A DNA stretch of 64,000 nt from Achromobacter sp. MYb9 (GTDB taxonomy: Bacteria; Pseudomonadota; Gammaproteobacteria; Burkholderiales; Burkholderiaceae_B), in assembly GCF_002975275.1 (NCBI RefSeq), contig NZ_PCOQ01000004.1, positions 248,001 through 312,000 of the forward strand, written 5' to 3'. Made by a program: the position numbers and the translations under genes. Of this stretch, positions 35,386-43,798 are shown one piece after another (the first letter of the stretch is position 1; each line of letters opens with the position of its first letter). The notes beneath the pieces were generated by a model. It was not told the DNA's origin. It made no database searches and saw nothing but the letters and a program-made list of their open reading frames with translations.

Positions 35386-36440
35386 GGCGGCATTGTAGGG
35401 CGGACGACTTCGCCGCCGTCGCCGCCTTCCCAGATGCGTTCCAGCAATTCCGAGCAGGACGCCTCCGCATGCAGGCTGGCCGACAGGCGCAGCACGCGTT
35501 TCAGGTACAGGTGGGCGTCGCACTCCCAGGTTACGCCCATCGCGCCGTGCACCTGGATCGCATTCTGGGCGGCGCGGCGCCCGCCCTCCACCGCCAGCAA
35601 GGGCACGTAAAGGCTGTCGCGGTCCGCCGAAGCAGCGCCGGCATCGAGCGCCGACGCCGCCGCCATGCCGGCAAGGCGCGCGTCGTCCAGCGCCATCCAG
35701 TCGTCGGCCAGACGATGCTTGATCGCCTGATTGGCGCCGATGGCACGGTCGAATTGGCGACGTTCGCGCGCATAGGCGGCCGCGATATCCAACGCTGCGG
35801 ACGCGGCCCCAAGCAGTTCGGCGGAACGCAGCAGGCACAGCCGGGTCCGCAGCCGACGCCACGTGCCAGCCTCGACGGGCAGATCGATACCGTCCAGCAA
35901 TTCGGGCCGCGTCGTCTGGGCCACCGGCATCGTGGGGTCCAGGCCTGCCGCGCCGGGCACCGGCGCATACCGTTCGAGCCGCAACGTCCTCGGGCCGAGA
36001 TTGCGCACGCCTAGCGCCGGCACGCCCTCGCCCGCACCTTCGAAAAAGGCCGAGCCGTCCGGGCGCAAGGCCGCGTCGGCGAAATAGGCGCCGCCGTCCA
36101 TCATTGTCCGCGCCCATTGCGCGGCCACCCCGTCGATGCCTGCTTCGCACAAGGTAGGCAGCACGACCATGTTGGCCGTCAGCGGCAGGCTCAACAGGTG
36201 CCGCCCCGCCGCTTCGGCCACGATCCAGGCCTCGCGCAGGCCCAGCCCCAAGCCGCCGGCTGCGGCAGGCGCCAGCAGTGCCGGCCAGCCCTGCTCGGCG
36301 ATCTCGCCCCACAGCGCCAGCCGGGCGCCCAGCGGCCGCAAGGCCGCGTCGCGCGCCGCTGAAGAAGGATGGCGTTCAGCCAGGAAGCGCTGGGCCGCGT
36401 CTTGCAGCATGCGCTGGTCTTCGGTCAAAGGCAGAGTCAT
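35382..36440 (-). CDS. acyl-CoA dehydrogenase family protein, small subunit type
   Basis: A 352-residue protein starting MTLPLTEDQRMLQDAAQRFL. It has the N-terminal helical domain, a weakly conserved middle domain, and a C-terminal four-helix domain (AAYARERRQFDRAIGANQAI, then AIQVHGAMGVTWECDAHLY). The usual closing GGTSEIQ motif is absent. It lies 53 bp after a 394-residue acyl-CoA dehydrogenase gene; such unequal pairs are often two subunits of one heteromeric enzyme. The CoA substrate is unknown. Confidence 0.88.
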   Translation of the reverse strand: MTLPLTEDQRMLQDAAQRFLAERHPSSAARDAALRPLGARLALWGEIAEQGWPALLAPAAAGGLGLGLREAWIVAEAAGRHLLSLPLTANMVVLPTLCEAGIDGVAAQWARTMMDGGAYFADAALRPDGSAFFEGAGEGVPALGVRNLGPRTLRLERYAPVPGAAGLDPTMPVAQTTRPELLDGIDLPVEAGTWRRLRTRLCLLRSAELLGAASAALDIAAAYARERRQFDRAIGANQAIKHRLADDWMALDDARLAGMAAASALDAGAASADRDSLYVPLLAVEGGRRAAQNAIQVHGAMGVTWECDAHLYLKRVLRLSASLHAEASCSELLERIWEGGDGGEVVRPTMPP

Positions 36441-36493
36441 AGGAATCGAAATCAATGAAGGGGCAACGATGCGGTCGGCCGGGCCATCGGGCG

Positions 36494-37678
36494 TCAGCCC
36501 CTGGGCAGGCTCAGCATCTGTTCGGCGATGATGTTTCGCTGAATCTCGGACGTGCCGGCCAGGATGGTTTCCGCGCGCGACCACAGATAGGCATGCGTGA
36601 GCGCCGCTGCTTGCGCGTCGGCGCCTTCGGGCAGGCAAGCCGTTTCACCCAGCAATTGCATCGACAGTTCAAGCAGGCGCTGGTGCGCTTCGCTCCAGTG
36701 AATCTTGGTGGATGACCCTTCGGGGCCGGGCGGGTCGCCCCGCATGGCGCCGGCCAGTGCGCGCTGCGACTTCAGCGCCAGCACATGACTGTCGGCCGCC
36801 AACCGCGCCCATTTATGCCGCACGGCGGCCGATGAGGCCGGCACGTGCCCGTATGCGTCGGGGCGCAGCGCCAGGTGGCGCACCACATCAAGTTCCTGCG
36901 CAAAACGCACCAGGCGCGGGATGAAGTAGGTGCCGCGTTCGAAACTGGCCGCGGCCATCGCCACTTTCCAGCCTTGGTTCGGCTCGCCCAGCAGCAGGTC
37001 CTGCGGCACGAAGACGTCTTCGAAGAACACCTCGCAGAATTCGGCTTCGCCCGTGATCTGCCGGATGGGCTCGACCCGCACGCCAGGGCTGCCCATGTCC
37101 ACCAGCAAAAAACTCAGGCCGCGGTGCTTGGGCGCCTGCGGATCGGTGCGCGCCAGCACGAAGCACCACTGCGCCCGGTCGGCGAACGACGTCCAGATCT
37201 TGTGGCCGTTCAGCCGATAGCCGCCTGCCGCGGGTTCGGCGCGCGTGCGCACCGACGCCAGGTCGGACCCGGCGCCCGGTTCCGAATAGCCCTGGCACCA
37301 GACCTCGCGGTTGGCCAGGATGCCAGGCAGAAATCGGCGTTTCTGCGCCTCGGAGCCGAAGTGCAGCAACGTCGGCGCCAGAATGCCGTGGCCAATCAGG
37401 TTCACGCCCAGCGGCGCGCCGCAGCGGGCGTGCTCTTCGTGGAACACGGCCTGCCGCGACAACGGCAGGTTTTTCCCGCCATACGCTTCGGGCCAGCCCA
37501 GGCCGGACCATCCATTCGCACACAGGGTGTCTTCCCAGGCGCGCCTGAAATCCAGATCGCGCGGGGCAGCCCCGCCCGGCCACTGCCGGACGAAGCCAGC
37601 GTAGGCCGAGGCCAGCCACTCCCGCAGTTGCTGGCGAAAGGCGGCGTCATCCTGCGCCGCGTTCTCCCATCGGCTCAT
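36494..37678 (-). CDS. acyl-CoA dehydrogenase
   Basis: A 394-residue FAD-dependent dehydrogenase that would introduce a 2,3-double bond into an acyl-CoA. It has the conserved flavin-contact segments WCQGYSEPGAGSDLASVRT and HKIWTSFADRAQW, and the closing AGTSEIQRNIIAEQML. It starts 5 bp after the Bug receptor stop and precedes the smaller dehydrogenase gene. The pair lies in an operon with a crotonase and an acyl-CoA ligase, so they probably act on an imported carboxylic acid after CoA activation. Confidence 0.92.
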   Translation of the reverse strand: MSRWENAAQDDAAFRQQLREWLASAYAGFVRQWPGGAAPRDLDFRRAWEDTLCANGWSGLGWPEAYGGKNLPLSRQAVFHEEHARCGAPLGVNLIGHGILAPTLLHFGSEAQKRRFLPGILANREVWCQGYSEPGAGSDLASVRTRAEPAAGGYRLNGHKIWTSFADRAQWCFVLARTDPQAPKHRGLSFLLVDMGSPGVRVEPIRQITGEAEFCEVFFEDVFVPQDLLLGEPNQGWKVAMAAASFERGTYFIPRLVRFAQELDVVRHLALRPDAYGHVPASSAAVRHKWARLAADSHVLALKSQRALAGAMRGDPPGPEGSSTKIHWSEAHQRLLELSMQLLGETACLPEGADAQAAALTHAYLWSRAETILAGTSEIQRNIIAEQMLSLPRG

Positions 37679-37683
37679 GCGTA

Positions 37684-38652
37684 CTACTCCAGGCGAATGT
37701 TGGAATCGCGCGCCACCTTGGCCCAGGTGGTCACGTCTTGCCGGATGAAGGCCGAGAACGTCTTGGGATCACTGCCGATGATGTCCAGCCCCAGCCCCAC
37801 GAACTGCGCCTTCACATCGGGTTGCTGGAGAATCTGCGCGAGGTTCTGGTAGAGTTTGTCGATCACCGGCTGCGGCGTGCGCGCCGGCGCCACCAGCCCC
37901 AGCCACGGCATCGCCGAATAGCCCGGCAAGCCAGACGCCGCCACCGTCGGCAGGTCCGGCACGGACGCCGACGGACGCGTCGTGGTCACGGCCAGCGCGC
38001 GCAACTTGCCATCCTTGACGAAGGGCCCCGACGAGGCCCATGCGTCGAACATCACCTGGATGCGGCCGGCCACCAGGTCGTTCAGCGCGGGTGCGCTGCC
38101 CTTGTACGGGATGTGCGCCATCTGCACACCCGCCATGCTGTTGAAGAGTTCGGCTTCCAGGTGCGTTGAACTGCCGGTGCCGACCGACCCGTAGCTGACC
38201 TTGCCCGGATTGGCTTTCAGATAGGCGATCAGTTCACCCACGTTCTTGGCGGGGATCGACGGATGCACCTCCAGCACATGCACGACAGACGCCACCTGGC
38301 TGACCGGCGCGAAGTCCTTGATGGGGTCGTAGTTGACCTTGGCGTAGATGCTGGGCGCGATGCCCAGCGAGGACGCCGCCATCAGCAGGGTGTAGCCGTC
38401 CGGTTCCGCGCGCGACACGTAGTCCGACGCAATCATCGTCCCGCCGCCGGGCTTGTTCTCGACGATCACGGGCTGTCCCAGCTTCGCGGTCAGGCGCTCG
38501 GCCAGCAGCCGGCTCATGATGTCCGCCGCGCCGCCTGGCGAAAACGGCACCACGATACGCACGGGCCGGCTGGGAAACGCATCCTGGGCAAACGCCGGGT
38601 TCGCGACGCCGATGCAGGCCAGCGCAACGCCGGCCAATAGTCTCTTCATCAT
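37684..38652 (-). CDS. Bug/TctC family periplasmic solute receptor
   Basis: A 322-residue receptor with signal peptide (LLAGVALACIGVANPAFAQ) and the family opening FPSRPVRIVVPFSPGGAADI. Conserved loops include VENKPGGGTMIASDYV, YGSVGTGSSTHLEAELF and IPYKGSAPALNDLVAGR. It is embedded in the acyl-CoA operon, between the CoA ligase and the dehydrogenases. It probably captures the carboxylate that the operon degrades, though no membrane partner is encoded here. Confidence 0.93.
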   Translation of the reverse strand: MMKRLLAGVALACIGVANPAFAQDAFPSRPVRIVVPFSPGGAADIMSRLLAERLTAKLGQPVIVENKPGGGTMIASDYVSRAEPDGYTLLMAASSLGIAPSIYAKVNYDPIKDFAPVSQVASVVHVLEVHPSIPAKNVGELIAYLKANPGKVSYGSVGTGSSTHLEAELFNSMAGVQMAHIPYKGSAPALNDLVAGRIQVMFDAWASSGPFVKDGKLRALAVTTTRPSASVPDLPTVAASGLPGYSAMPWLGLVAPARTPQPVIDKLYQNLAQILQQPDVKAQFVGLGLDIIGSDPKTFSAFIRQDVTTWAKVARDSNIRLE

Positions 38653-38706
38653 GCTTGTCTCCTCCTGGGGATACGCGGCGCGCGGTCGCGTGATTGCGGG
38701 TGCGCG

Positions 38707-40791
38707 CTACGGGGTTGCGGGCAGGATCAACGCGTCCAATACCGCGACGCCTTGTCCTGCCTCTTTGATCAGCAATGGATTGACTTCAATTTCCGCCACG
38801 TCCGCGGGCGCCGCAAGCAAGGCGTTGCCAACGGCCACGATGCTGCGGCACGCCGCCGCCAGATCTGCGCGAGGCTTGCCGCGGTAGCCGTCCAGAAGCG
38901 GAAACGCCTTAAGCTCCCGCAACATCTGCATGGCGATGTCTTCGTCGACGGGCAGCAGGCGATGGCTCGTGTCCTGGTAGAGCTCGGTCAGTACGCCCCC
39001 GAGTCCCACCGTCAGGACAGGGCCGAACACCGGATCGCGCGTGGCGCCAACGATGATCTCGGCCACGCCGCGCTCCATCTTCTGCACCATCACGCCGTCG
39101 ATGCGCGCATCGGGTTGCGCTTGCCTGGCGGCCTGGATCACCTGGCCGCAGGCGGCCTGCACCGCGGCGTCGTCGGCCAGCCCCAACACCACGCCGCCGG
39201 CTTCCGTCTTGTGCGCGATGTCGGCGCTAAGGATCTTCAGCGCCACGGGGTACCCCGCCGCGCGCGCATCGGCCATCGCCTCGCCGGCGTCGCGCGCGGC
39301 ATGCGCCCGCGCCTGCGGCAGTCCGAAGGCCGCGAGGTAGGCACGCGCGTCGACTTCGTTGCAGGGCAGCGCCGGCACGGGCGTCGCGTCCAGGCGCAGC
39401 ATCGGCGCAATGCGCTTGGCGGCGCGCGCGTCGCACCACAGCAGATACGGCGCCAGGGCGGAAACGGCCTGGCCCAGGTCTTCAAATACGGCCACCTCGG
39501 CGTCGCGTAACGCCGCCCTGCTTTGCGCCAGGCCGGTATCGATCGCGACGAACAGGCGCGGATGCTGGCGCGAAGCCTCGGCCAGCGCATCCGCCATGCG
39601 GTCCAGCATGTAGCCCGGGGCGTAGACCACCACCGCGTCGATCGCGTCGGTCGTCGCCAGCGCCTGGAGCACCGTACGCACGAAGTCGGGATCGTTGACC
39701 ACATTGCCGGTCACGTCCACGGGATTGCCGACCATGCCGTAATCGGGAATGCCGCCGCGTAACACGGCTTGCAAGGCATCGGGCAGATCGGGCAGGTCCA
39801 GTCCCGCGCCGATGAACTTGTCGGCCAGGATCGCGCCCAGCGCGCCCGACATCGTCAACACGGCCACCCGCTTGCCCGCGCTGCGGTGGCGCAGCGTCGC
39901 CAGACTGGCCAGATGCGCCATCTGCGCGAAGTCCGTGGCCTCGATGACGTTCAACTGCCGGAAGGCGGCGGCGTACACACGCCGATCACCGGCCAGCGCG
40001 GACGTGTGCGACCGCACGGCTTGCGCGCCCTTGTCCGTGCTGCCCGCCTTCAGCGCGATCAGCAGCTTGCCCTGGCGCTCAAGCTCGCGGCAGGCGCGCG
40101 CGAAACGGCCGCCGTCGCGCAGTTGCTCGATATAGCCCAGGACGATTTCCGTCTGCGGATCGGCGGCCAGGTATTCCAGGTATTGTGAAAAATCCAGGCA
40201 CGCTTCATTGCCGGTGTTGATGAAGTGCGAAAAAGGCAAGTCCAGCCTGCGCGCGATGGCGTACACGGCCGCGCAGACGTTGCCGCTTTGCGTCAGCAGG
40301 CTGACGACGCCCGGCCCGGTTTGCGCCGGCGCGGTCTTGAAGACCGAGGCGAACGCGGTATGCGCCTGCGTGTTCAGGTTGGCGAAGCCCATGCAATTCG
40401 GGCCCGCCACGGCCATGCCGCTTTCGGCCACGAACGCTTCCAGCTCATCCTGCAGGCGCGCGCCATCGGCACCTGCCTCGGCAAACCCGGCGGCGTACAC
40501 AATGGCGGCGCGCACGCCCCGGGCGTGGCAGCGGCGCAGCATGGGCGTAACCTCGGCGGCGGCGATCGCCAGCACCGCCAGATCCACCGGTTCGGGCACC
40601 GCCTCGATATCGGGCCAGCAGCGTTTGCCGAACACTTCCTGGTACTTCGGGTTGACGGGGTAGATGCCGCCGGCGTAACCAAAGCGGGCCAAGAGTTCCA
40701 ACGGCATGCCGCCGATGCGCCCGGCGTTCGTGCTGGCGCCGATCATGGCGATGGACCGGGGGTTCAGCAGGCAATCCAGAGCCGCCCTCAT
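38707..40791 (-). CDS. ADP-forming acyl-CoA synthetase-like ligase (fused alpha-beta)
   Basis: A 694-residue protein. The N-terminal CoA-binding Rossmann domain (IAMIGASTNAGRIGG, YPVNPKYQEVFG) is followed by two succinyl-CoA-synthetase-like domains (LTQSGNVCAAVYAIARR). A C-terminal ATP-grasp domain (AGYPVALKILSADIAHKTEA, and DPVFGPVLTVGLGGVLTELY) completes the ACD architecture in one chain. Such enzymes link an acid, CoA and nucleotide; in aerobic bacteria they likely activate a carboxylate. It overlaps the crotonase gene by 4 bp and precedes a Bug receptor gene, fitting uptake plus activation of one acid. The substrate is not deducible. Confidence 0.88.
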   Translation of the reverse strand: MRAALDCLLNPRSIAMIGASTNAGRIGGMPLELLARFGYAGGIYPVNPKYQEVFGKRCWPDIEAVPEPVDLAVLAIAAAEVTPMLRRCHARGVRAAIVYAAGFAEAGADGARLQDELEAFVAESGMAVAGPNCMGFANLNTQAHTAFASVFKTAPAQTGPGVVSLLTQSGNVCAAVYAIARRLDLPFSHFINTGNEACLDFSQYLEYLAADPQTEIVLGYIEQLRDGGRFARACRELERQGKLLIALKAGSTDKGAQAVRSHTSALAGDRRVYAAAFRQLNVIEATDFAQMAHLASLATLRHRSAGKRVAVLTMSGALGAILADKFIGAGLDLPDLPDALQAVLRGGIPDYGMVGNPVDVTGNVVNDPDFVRTVLQALATTDAIDAVVVYAPGYMLDRMADALAEASRQHPRLFVAIDTGLAQSRAALRDAEVAVFEDLGQAVSALAPYLLWCDARAAKRIAPMLRLDATPVPALPCNEVDARAYLAAFGLPQARAHAARDAGEAMADARAAGYPVALKILSADIAHKTEAGGVVLGLADDAAVQAACGQVIQAARQAQPDARIDGVMVQKMERGVAEIIVGATRDPVFGPVLTVGLGGVLTELYQDTSHRLLPVDEDIAMQMLRELKAFPLLDGYRGKPRADLAAACRSIVAVGNALLAAPADVAEIEVNPLLIKEAGQGVAVLDALILPATP

Positions 40792-41591
40792 GCCGTTTCG
40801 CCCTTCTTGTTGCGCTGGATGGCCTGGGCCAGCCCACGCTCGCGCACCGCCTGAAATTCTTCGCTCAGATGCGATAGCTGATGCGTATCGAAGTGCGCCG
40901 ACAGCGCGGTGCGGAACCCCTGGGCATCCGCGGTGCGATTCAGCGACCGTTTGATCAGGCGCAGGCCGAACGGCGGCGCCTGGGCGATCCGCCGCGCCAG
41001 CGCCAACGTCGCCTCATCCAGTTCGGCCTCGGGCACGACGCGGTTAACCATGCCGATGCGCAGCGCTTCCGCTGCGTCGACCTTTTCGCCGGTGTAGAGC
41101 ATTTCCTTGGCTTTGCGCAGGCCCATCACCCACGGGTGGATCAGCACCTCGGTCGCGGCGGCCGCCAGGGTGTGGCCCACCGGATCCGAAAAATACGCCG
41201 TGTCGGCACACACCACCAGGTCGCACATGTTGGCGATCATGAATCCCCCGGCGACGCAGGCGCCTTGCACTTGCGCGACGGTCGGCTTCGGAAAGTCCCA
41301 GATGCGCAGGCAATAGCCGTAGTAGCGGCGCGACTCGTAGTCCCAGCGCTCTTCCACCGTGAAGTCGGCGCGCTTGGCCTGCGCTTCTTTCAAGTCGTGC
41401 CCGGCCGAGAAATGCGCGCCGCGACCGGCCAGCACGACCACTCGCACGGAATCGTCTTGCTCGGCGCGCGTCAGGGCGTCGTCCAGTTCGTCCAGCATCT
41501 GTTGGCTTTGCGCATTGCGCGCGGATTCGCGCGCCAGACTGATGCGGCATATCGAGTCAAGCCGTTCGACGGCCAAGGTAGCGTATTCCAT
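40788..41591 (-). CDS. crotonase-family protein lacking both canonical catalytic Glu
   Basis: A 267-residue crotonase. The start MEYATLAVERLDS follows a GAGGAGAC ribosome-binding site. The oxyanion-hole segments are intact (HFSAGHDLKEAQ and GACVAGGFMIANMCD), but both hydratase glutamates are replaced: Met in AGGFM and Val in YFSDPVGH. Ordinary syn-hydration is therefore unlikely, and another CoA-ester reaction is expected. It is the first gene of the acyl-CoA operon, divergent from the IclR regulator across 113 bp. Confidence 0.85.
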   Translation of the reverse strand: MEYATLAVERLDSICRISLARESARNAQSQQMLDELDDALTRAEQDDSVRVVVLAGRGAHFSAGHDLKEAQAKRADFTVEERWDYESRRYYGYCLRIWDFPKPTVAQVQGACVAGGFMIANMCDLVVCADTAYFSDPVGHTLAAAATEVLIHPWVMGLRKAKEMLYTGEKVDAAEALRIGMVNRVVPEAELDEATLALARRIAQAPPFGLRLIKRSLNRTADAQGFRTALSAHFDTHQLSHLSEEFQAVRERGLAQAIQRNKKGETA

Positions 41592-41670
41592 AGTCTCCTC
41601 GTCTTTTGCTATGTCCGCGCTCGACACCGGCGCGGATCGACTGGATTGAATTAACGCACCAGGAATCCTA

Positions 41671-41685
41671 GAATACAAAATATTC
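41671..41685. promoter_or_regulatory. candidate IclR-type operator
   Basis: GAATA-CAAAA-TATTC, an AT-rich 15-bp inverted repeat in the 113-bp gap between the divergent crotonase and IclR genes. IclR-family dimers commonly bind such sites overlapping divergent promoters. Support is position and symmetry only. Confidence 0.45.
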
Positions 41686-41704
41686 AATAGATTTTTCCCA
41701 CAAT

Positions 41705-42499
41705 ATGAACAAACCAACCGCCACCGGGGGCACCCAAAGCATGCGCCGCGCCTTGGGCTTGCTGCGTGTGCTGGCGCAGCACCAGGAAGACGGCATCGAC
41801 CTGCAGGGCGTGATGAACGCCACCGGGCTGGAACGCTCCACCGCGCACCGCCTGCTGAGTTGCCTGCTCGAGGAACAGTTCGCCGAACGCGACCACGGCA
41901 ACCGGCGCTACCGCCTTGGCGTGGACTCCATGCAGTTGGGGTTTGCCGCCCTGCGGCGCACGCCCTTGCTGGACGCGTTGCGGCCGTTCGCGCAAAAGCT
42001 CGCGCGCCTGTCCGGCGACACCGTTTTCCTGGTGATCCGTCAGGGTGACTACGCCCTGTGCCTGTTGCGGGAAGCCGGGTCGTTCCCCGTGAAGGTGTTC
42101 ACCATCGACCAGGGCGAACGCCGGCTGCTGGGGGTCGGCGCGGGCGGGTTGGCGCTGATGGCCAGCCTGCCGGACGAGGACATTGCGGCGCTATACGCCC
42201 GCCACGCGGCCAGCTACGCGCAGATCGGCGTCACCAGCGGCGCCCTGATGAAGGCCGTGAAGCAGACGCGCGCAGCCGGGTATTCCGAGATCGTGGACAC
42301 GATCACACCGGGCGTGTCGGGCGTGGGGGTGGCATTTCCAGTGTCGGAACTGACCTGGGTGGCGTTCAGCTTCGGGGCGATCAGCAGCCGGCTGGATGTC
42401 CCCCGCCGCGTGCAGATGGGCGCGCTGCTGCGCGCCGAATGCCTGGCGTGGGCACAGGACTACCTGGGCCACGCCTCCGGCGGCACGTTCCGCCGCTGA
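41705..42499 (+). CDS. IclR-family transcriptional regulator
   Basis: A 264-residue regulator with N-terminal winged helix (MRRALGLLRVLAQ, then NATGLERSTAHRLLSCLLEE) and a GAF-like ligand-binding domain (GDTVFLVIRQGDYALCLLRE, RRLLGVGAGGLALMASLPD, VSGVGVAFPV). It is divergent from the six-gene acyl-CoA operon, which it most likely controls in response to that operon's substrate. Its 3' end converges on a thiolase gene, with a hairpin in between. Confidence 0.92.
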   Translation: MNKPTATGGTQSMRRALGLLRVLAQHQEDGIDLQGVMNATGLERSTAHRLLSCLLEEQFAERDHGNRRYRLGVDSMQLGFAALRRTPLLDALRPFAQKLARLSGDTVFLVIRQGDYALCLLREAGSFPVKVFTIDQGERRLLGVGAGGLALMASLPDEDIAALYARHAASYAQIGVTSGALMKAVKQTRAAGYSEIVDTITPGVSGVGVAFPVSELTWVAFSFGAISSRLDVPRRVQMGALLRAECLAWAQDYLGHASGGTFRR

Positions 42500-42509
42500 C
42501 GACGGAACG

Positions 42510-42535
42510 CGGTCCGGGCAAAGCGGCCCGGACCG
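42510..42535. terminator. hairpin between convergent IclR and thiolase genes
   Basis: CGGTCCGGGC - AAAGCG - GCCCGGACCG, a 10-bp perfect stem in the 51-bp gap between the two stops. No long T-run follows, so it is a plausible but not certain bidirectional terminator. Confidence 0.5.
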
Positions 42536-42550
42536 AACTTGCAAACCGCG

Positions 42551-43732
42551 TTAAATGCGCTCGAAAATGGCGGCGATGCCTTGGCCCCCGCCAATGCACA
42601 TCGTCACCAGCGCATAGCGGCCGCCCACGCGCTGCAGTTCATGCAGCGCCTTGACGGTGATGATCGCGCCGGTGGCGCCGATGGGGTGCCCCAGGCCGAT
42701 GCCGCTGCCGTTCGGGTTGACCTTGGCCGGATCCAGTTTCAGTTCGCGCGACACGGCGCAAGCCTGCGCGGCGAAGGCTTCGTTGGCTTCAATGACGTCC
42801 AACTGGTCCACGGTCAGGCCGGCGCGCTTGAGCGCCGCCTGCGTGGCCGGCACCGGGCCGATGCCCATGATGTCGGGATCGACACCCGCATGGGCGTAAG
42901 CCACCAGACGGGCCAAGGGCTTGATGCCGCGCTTGGCGGCCACCGAGGCGTTCATCAGCACCACGGCGCCCGCGCCGTCGTTCAGGCCCGAGGCATTGCC
43001 CGCCGTGACGGTGCCGTTCTCTTTCTGGAAAACCGGCTTGAGCGTGGCCATGGTGGCGGCGGAGACATCGCGGCGCACGTGCTCGTCGGTGTCGAACACG
43101 ACTTCGCCCTTGCGCGTCTTCTGCACCACCGGCACGATCTGGTCGCGGAAATACCCGGCGTCAATGGCGGCTGCCGCGCGGCGATGCGATTCGGCGGCCA
43201 GCGCGTCCTGGTCCTGGCGGCTGATGCCAAATTTGGCGGCCACGTTCTCGGCCGTGACGCCCATGTGCATGCGGCCGAACGGATCCGACAATGCGCCGGT
43301 CATCATGTCCAGCATGACGCTGTCGCCCATGCGGGCGCCCCAGCGCTGCGACGGCACGATGTAGGGTGCGCGGCTCATGCTTTCGGCGCCTGCACCGATC
43401 GCGATCTCGGCGTCGCCCAGCAAGATGGTCTGCGCCGCCGACACGATGGCCTGCAGGCCGGAACCGCACAGGCGGTTGACGTTGAAGGCGGGCGTTTCCT
43501 TGGCGATGCCGGCGTTCATGGCGGCCACGCGCGACAGGTACATGTCGCGCGGTTCGGTATTGATGACGTGGCCGACCGCGACATGGCCGACCTCGTCGCC
43601 CTTGACGCCGGCGCGCTCCAGCGCGGCGCGGATGACGGTGGCGCCCAGGTCGCACGGCGGCACGTCTTTCAGCGCGCCCCCGAAGTCGCCGATGGCGGTG
43701 CGGACGGCCGAAGCGACGATGACTTCATTCAT
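42551..43732 (-). CDS. acetyl-CoA C-acyltransferase (thiolase)
   Basis: A 393-residue thiolase with the full catalytic set: acyl-acceptor Cys89 in NVNRLCGSG, His349 in GIGLGHPIGATG and Cys379 in VTMCIGGGQG, numbered almost as in the Zoogloea enzyme. It could cleave 3-ketoacyl-CoA or condense two acetyl-CoA. Its operon (Bug receptor, crotonase, thiolase) and the facing acyl-CoA dehydrogenase genes favour a degradative role. It is last in that minus-strand run, 66 bp after the crotonase. Confidence 0.93.
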   Translation of the reverse strand: MNEVIVASAVRTAIGDFGGALKDVPPCDLGATVIRAALERAGVKGDEVGHVAVGHVINTEPRDMYLSRVAAMNAGIAKETPAFNVNRLCGSGLQAIVSAAQTILLGDAEIAIGAGAESMSRAPYIVPSQRWGARMGDSVMLDMMTGALSDPFGRMHMGVTAENVAAKFGISRQDQDALAAESHRRAAAAIDAGYFRDQIVPVVQKTRKGEVVFDTDEHVRRDVSAATMATLKPVFQKENGTVTAGNASGLNDGAGAVVLMNASVAAKRGIKPLARLVAYAHAGVDPDIMGIGPVPATQAALKRAGLTVDQLDVIEANEAFAAQACAVSRELKLDPAKVNPNGSGIGLGHPIGATGAIITVKALHELQRVGGRYALVTMCIGGGQGIAAIFERI

Positions 43733-43798
43733 GGTGTTTCCTCCTTGTAATGCGTTCCATCATACCGCCGGCCCGCCGGCCCCGGAATGTCCCGGGCG

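Noticed and set aside
35386..36312. N-terminal extension of the spermidine-synthase-like gene
   Set aside because: The extension reads Arg/Gly/Ala-rich, lies out of frame over the acyl-CoA dehydrogenase gene, and has no similarity; the internal ATG at 35385 gives the natural N-terminus and a 4-bp overlap.
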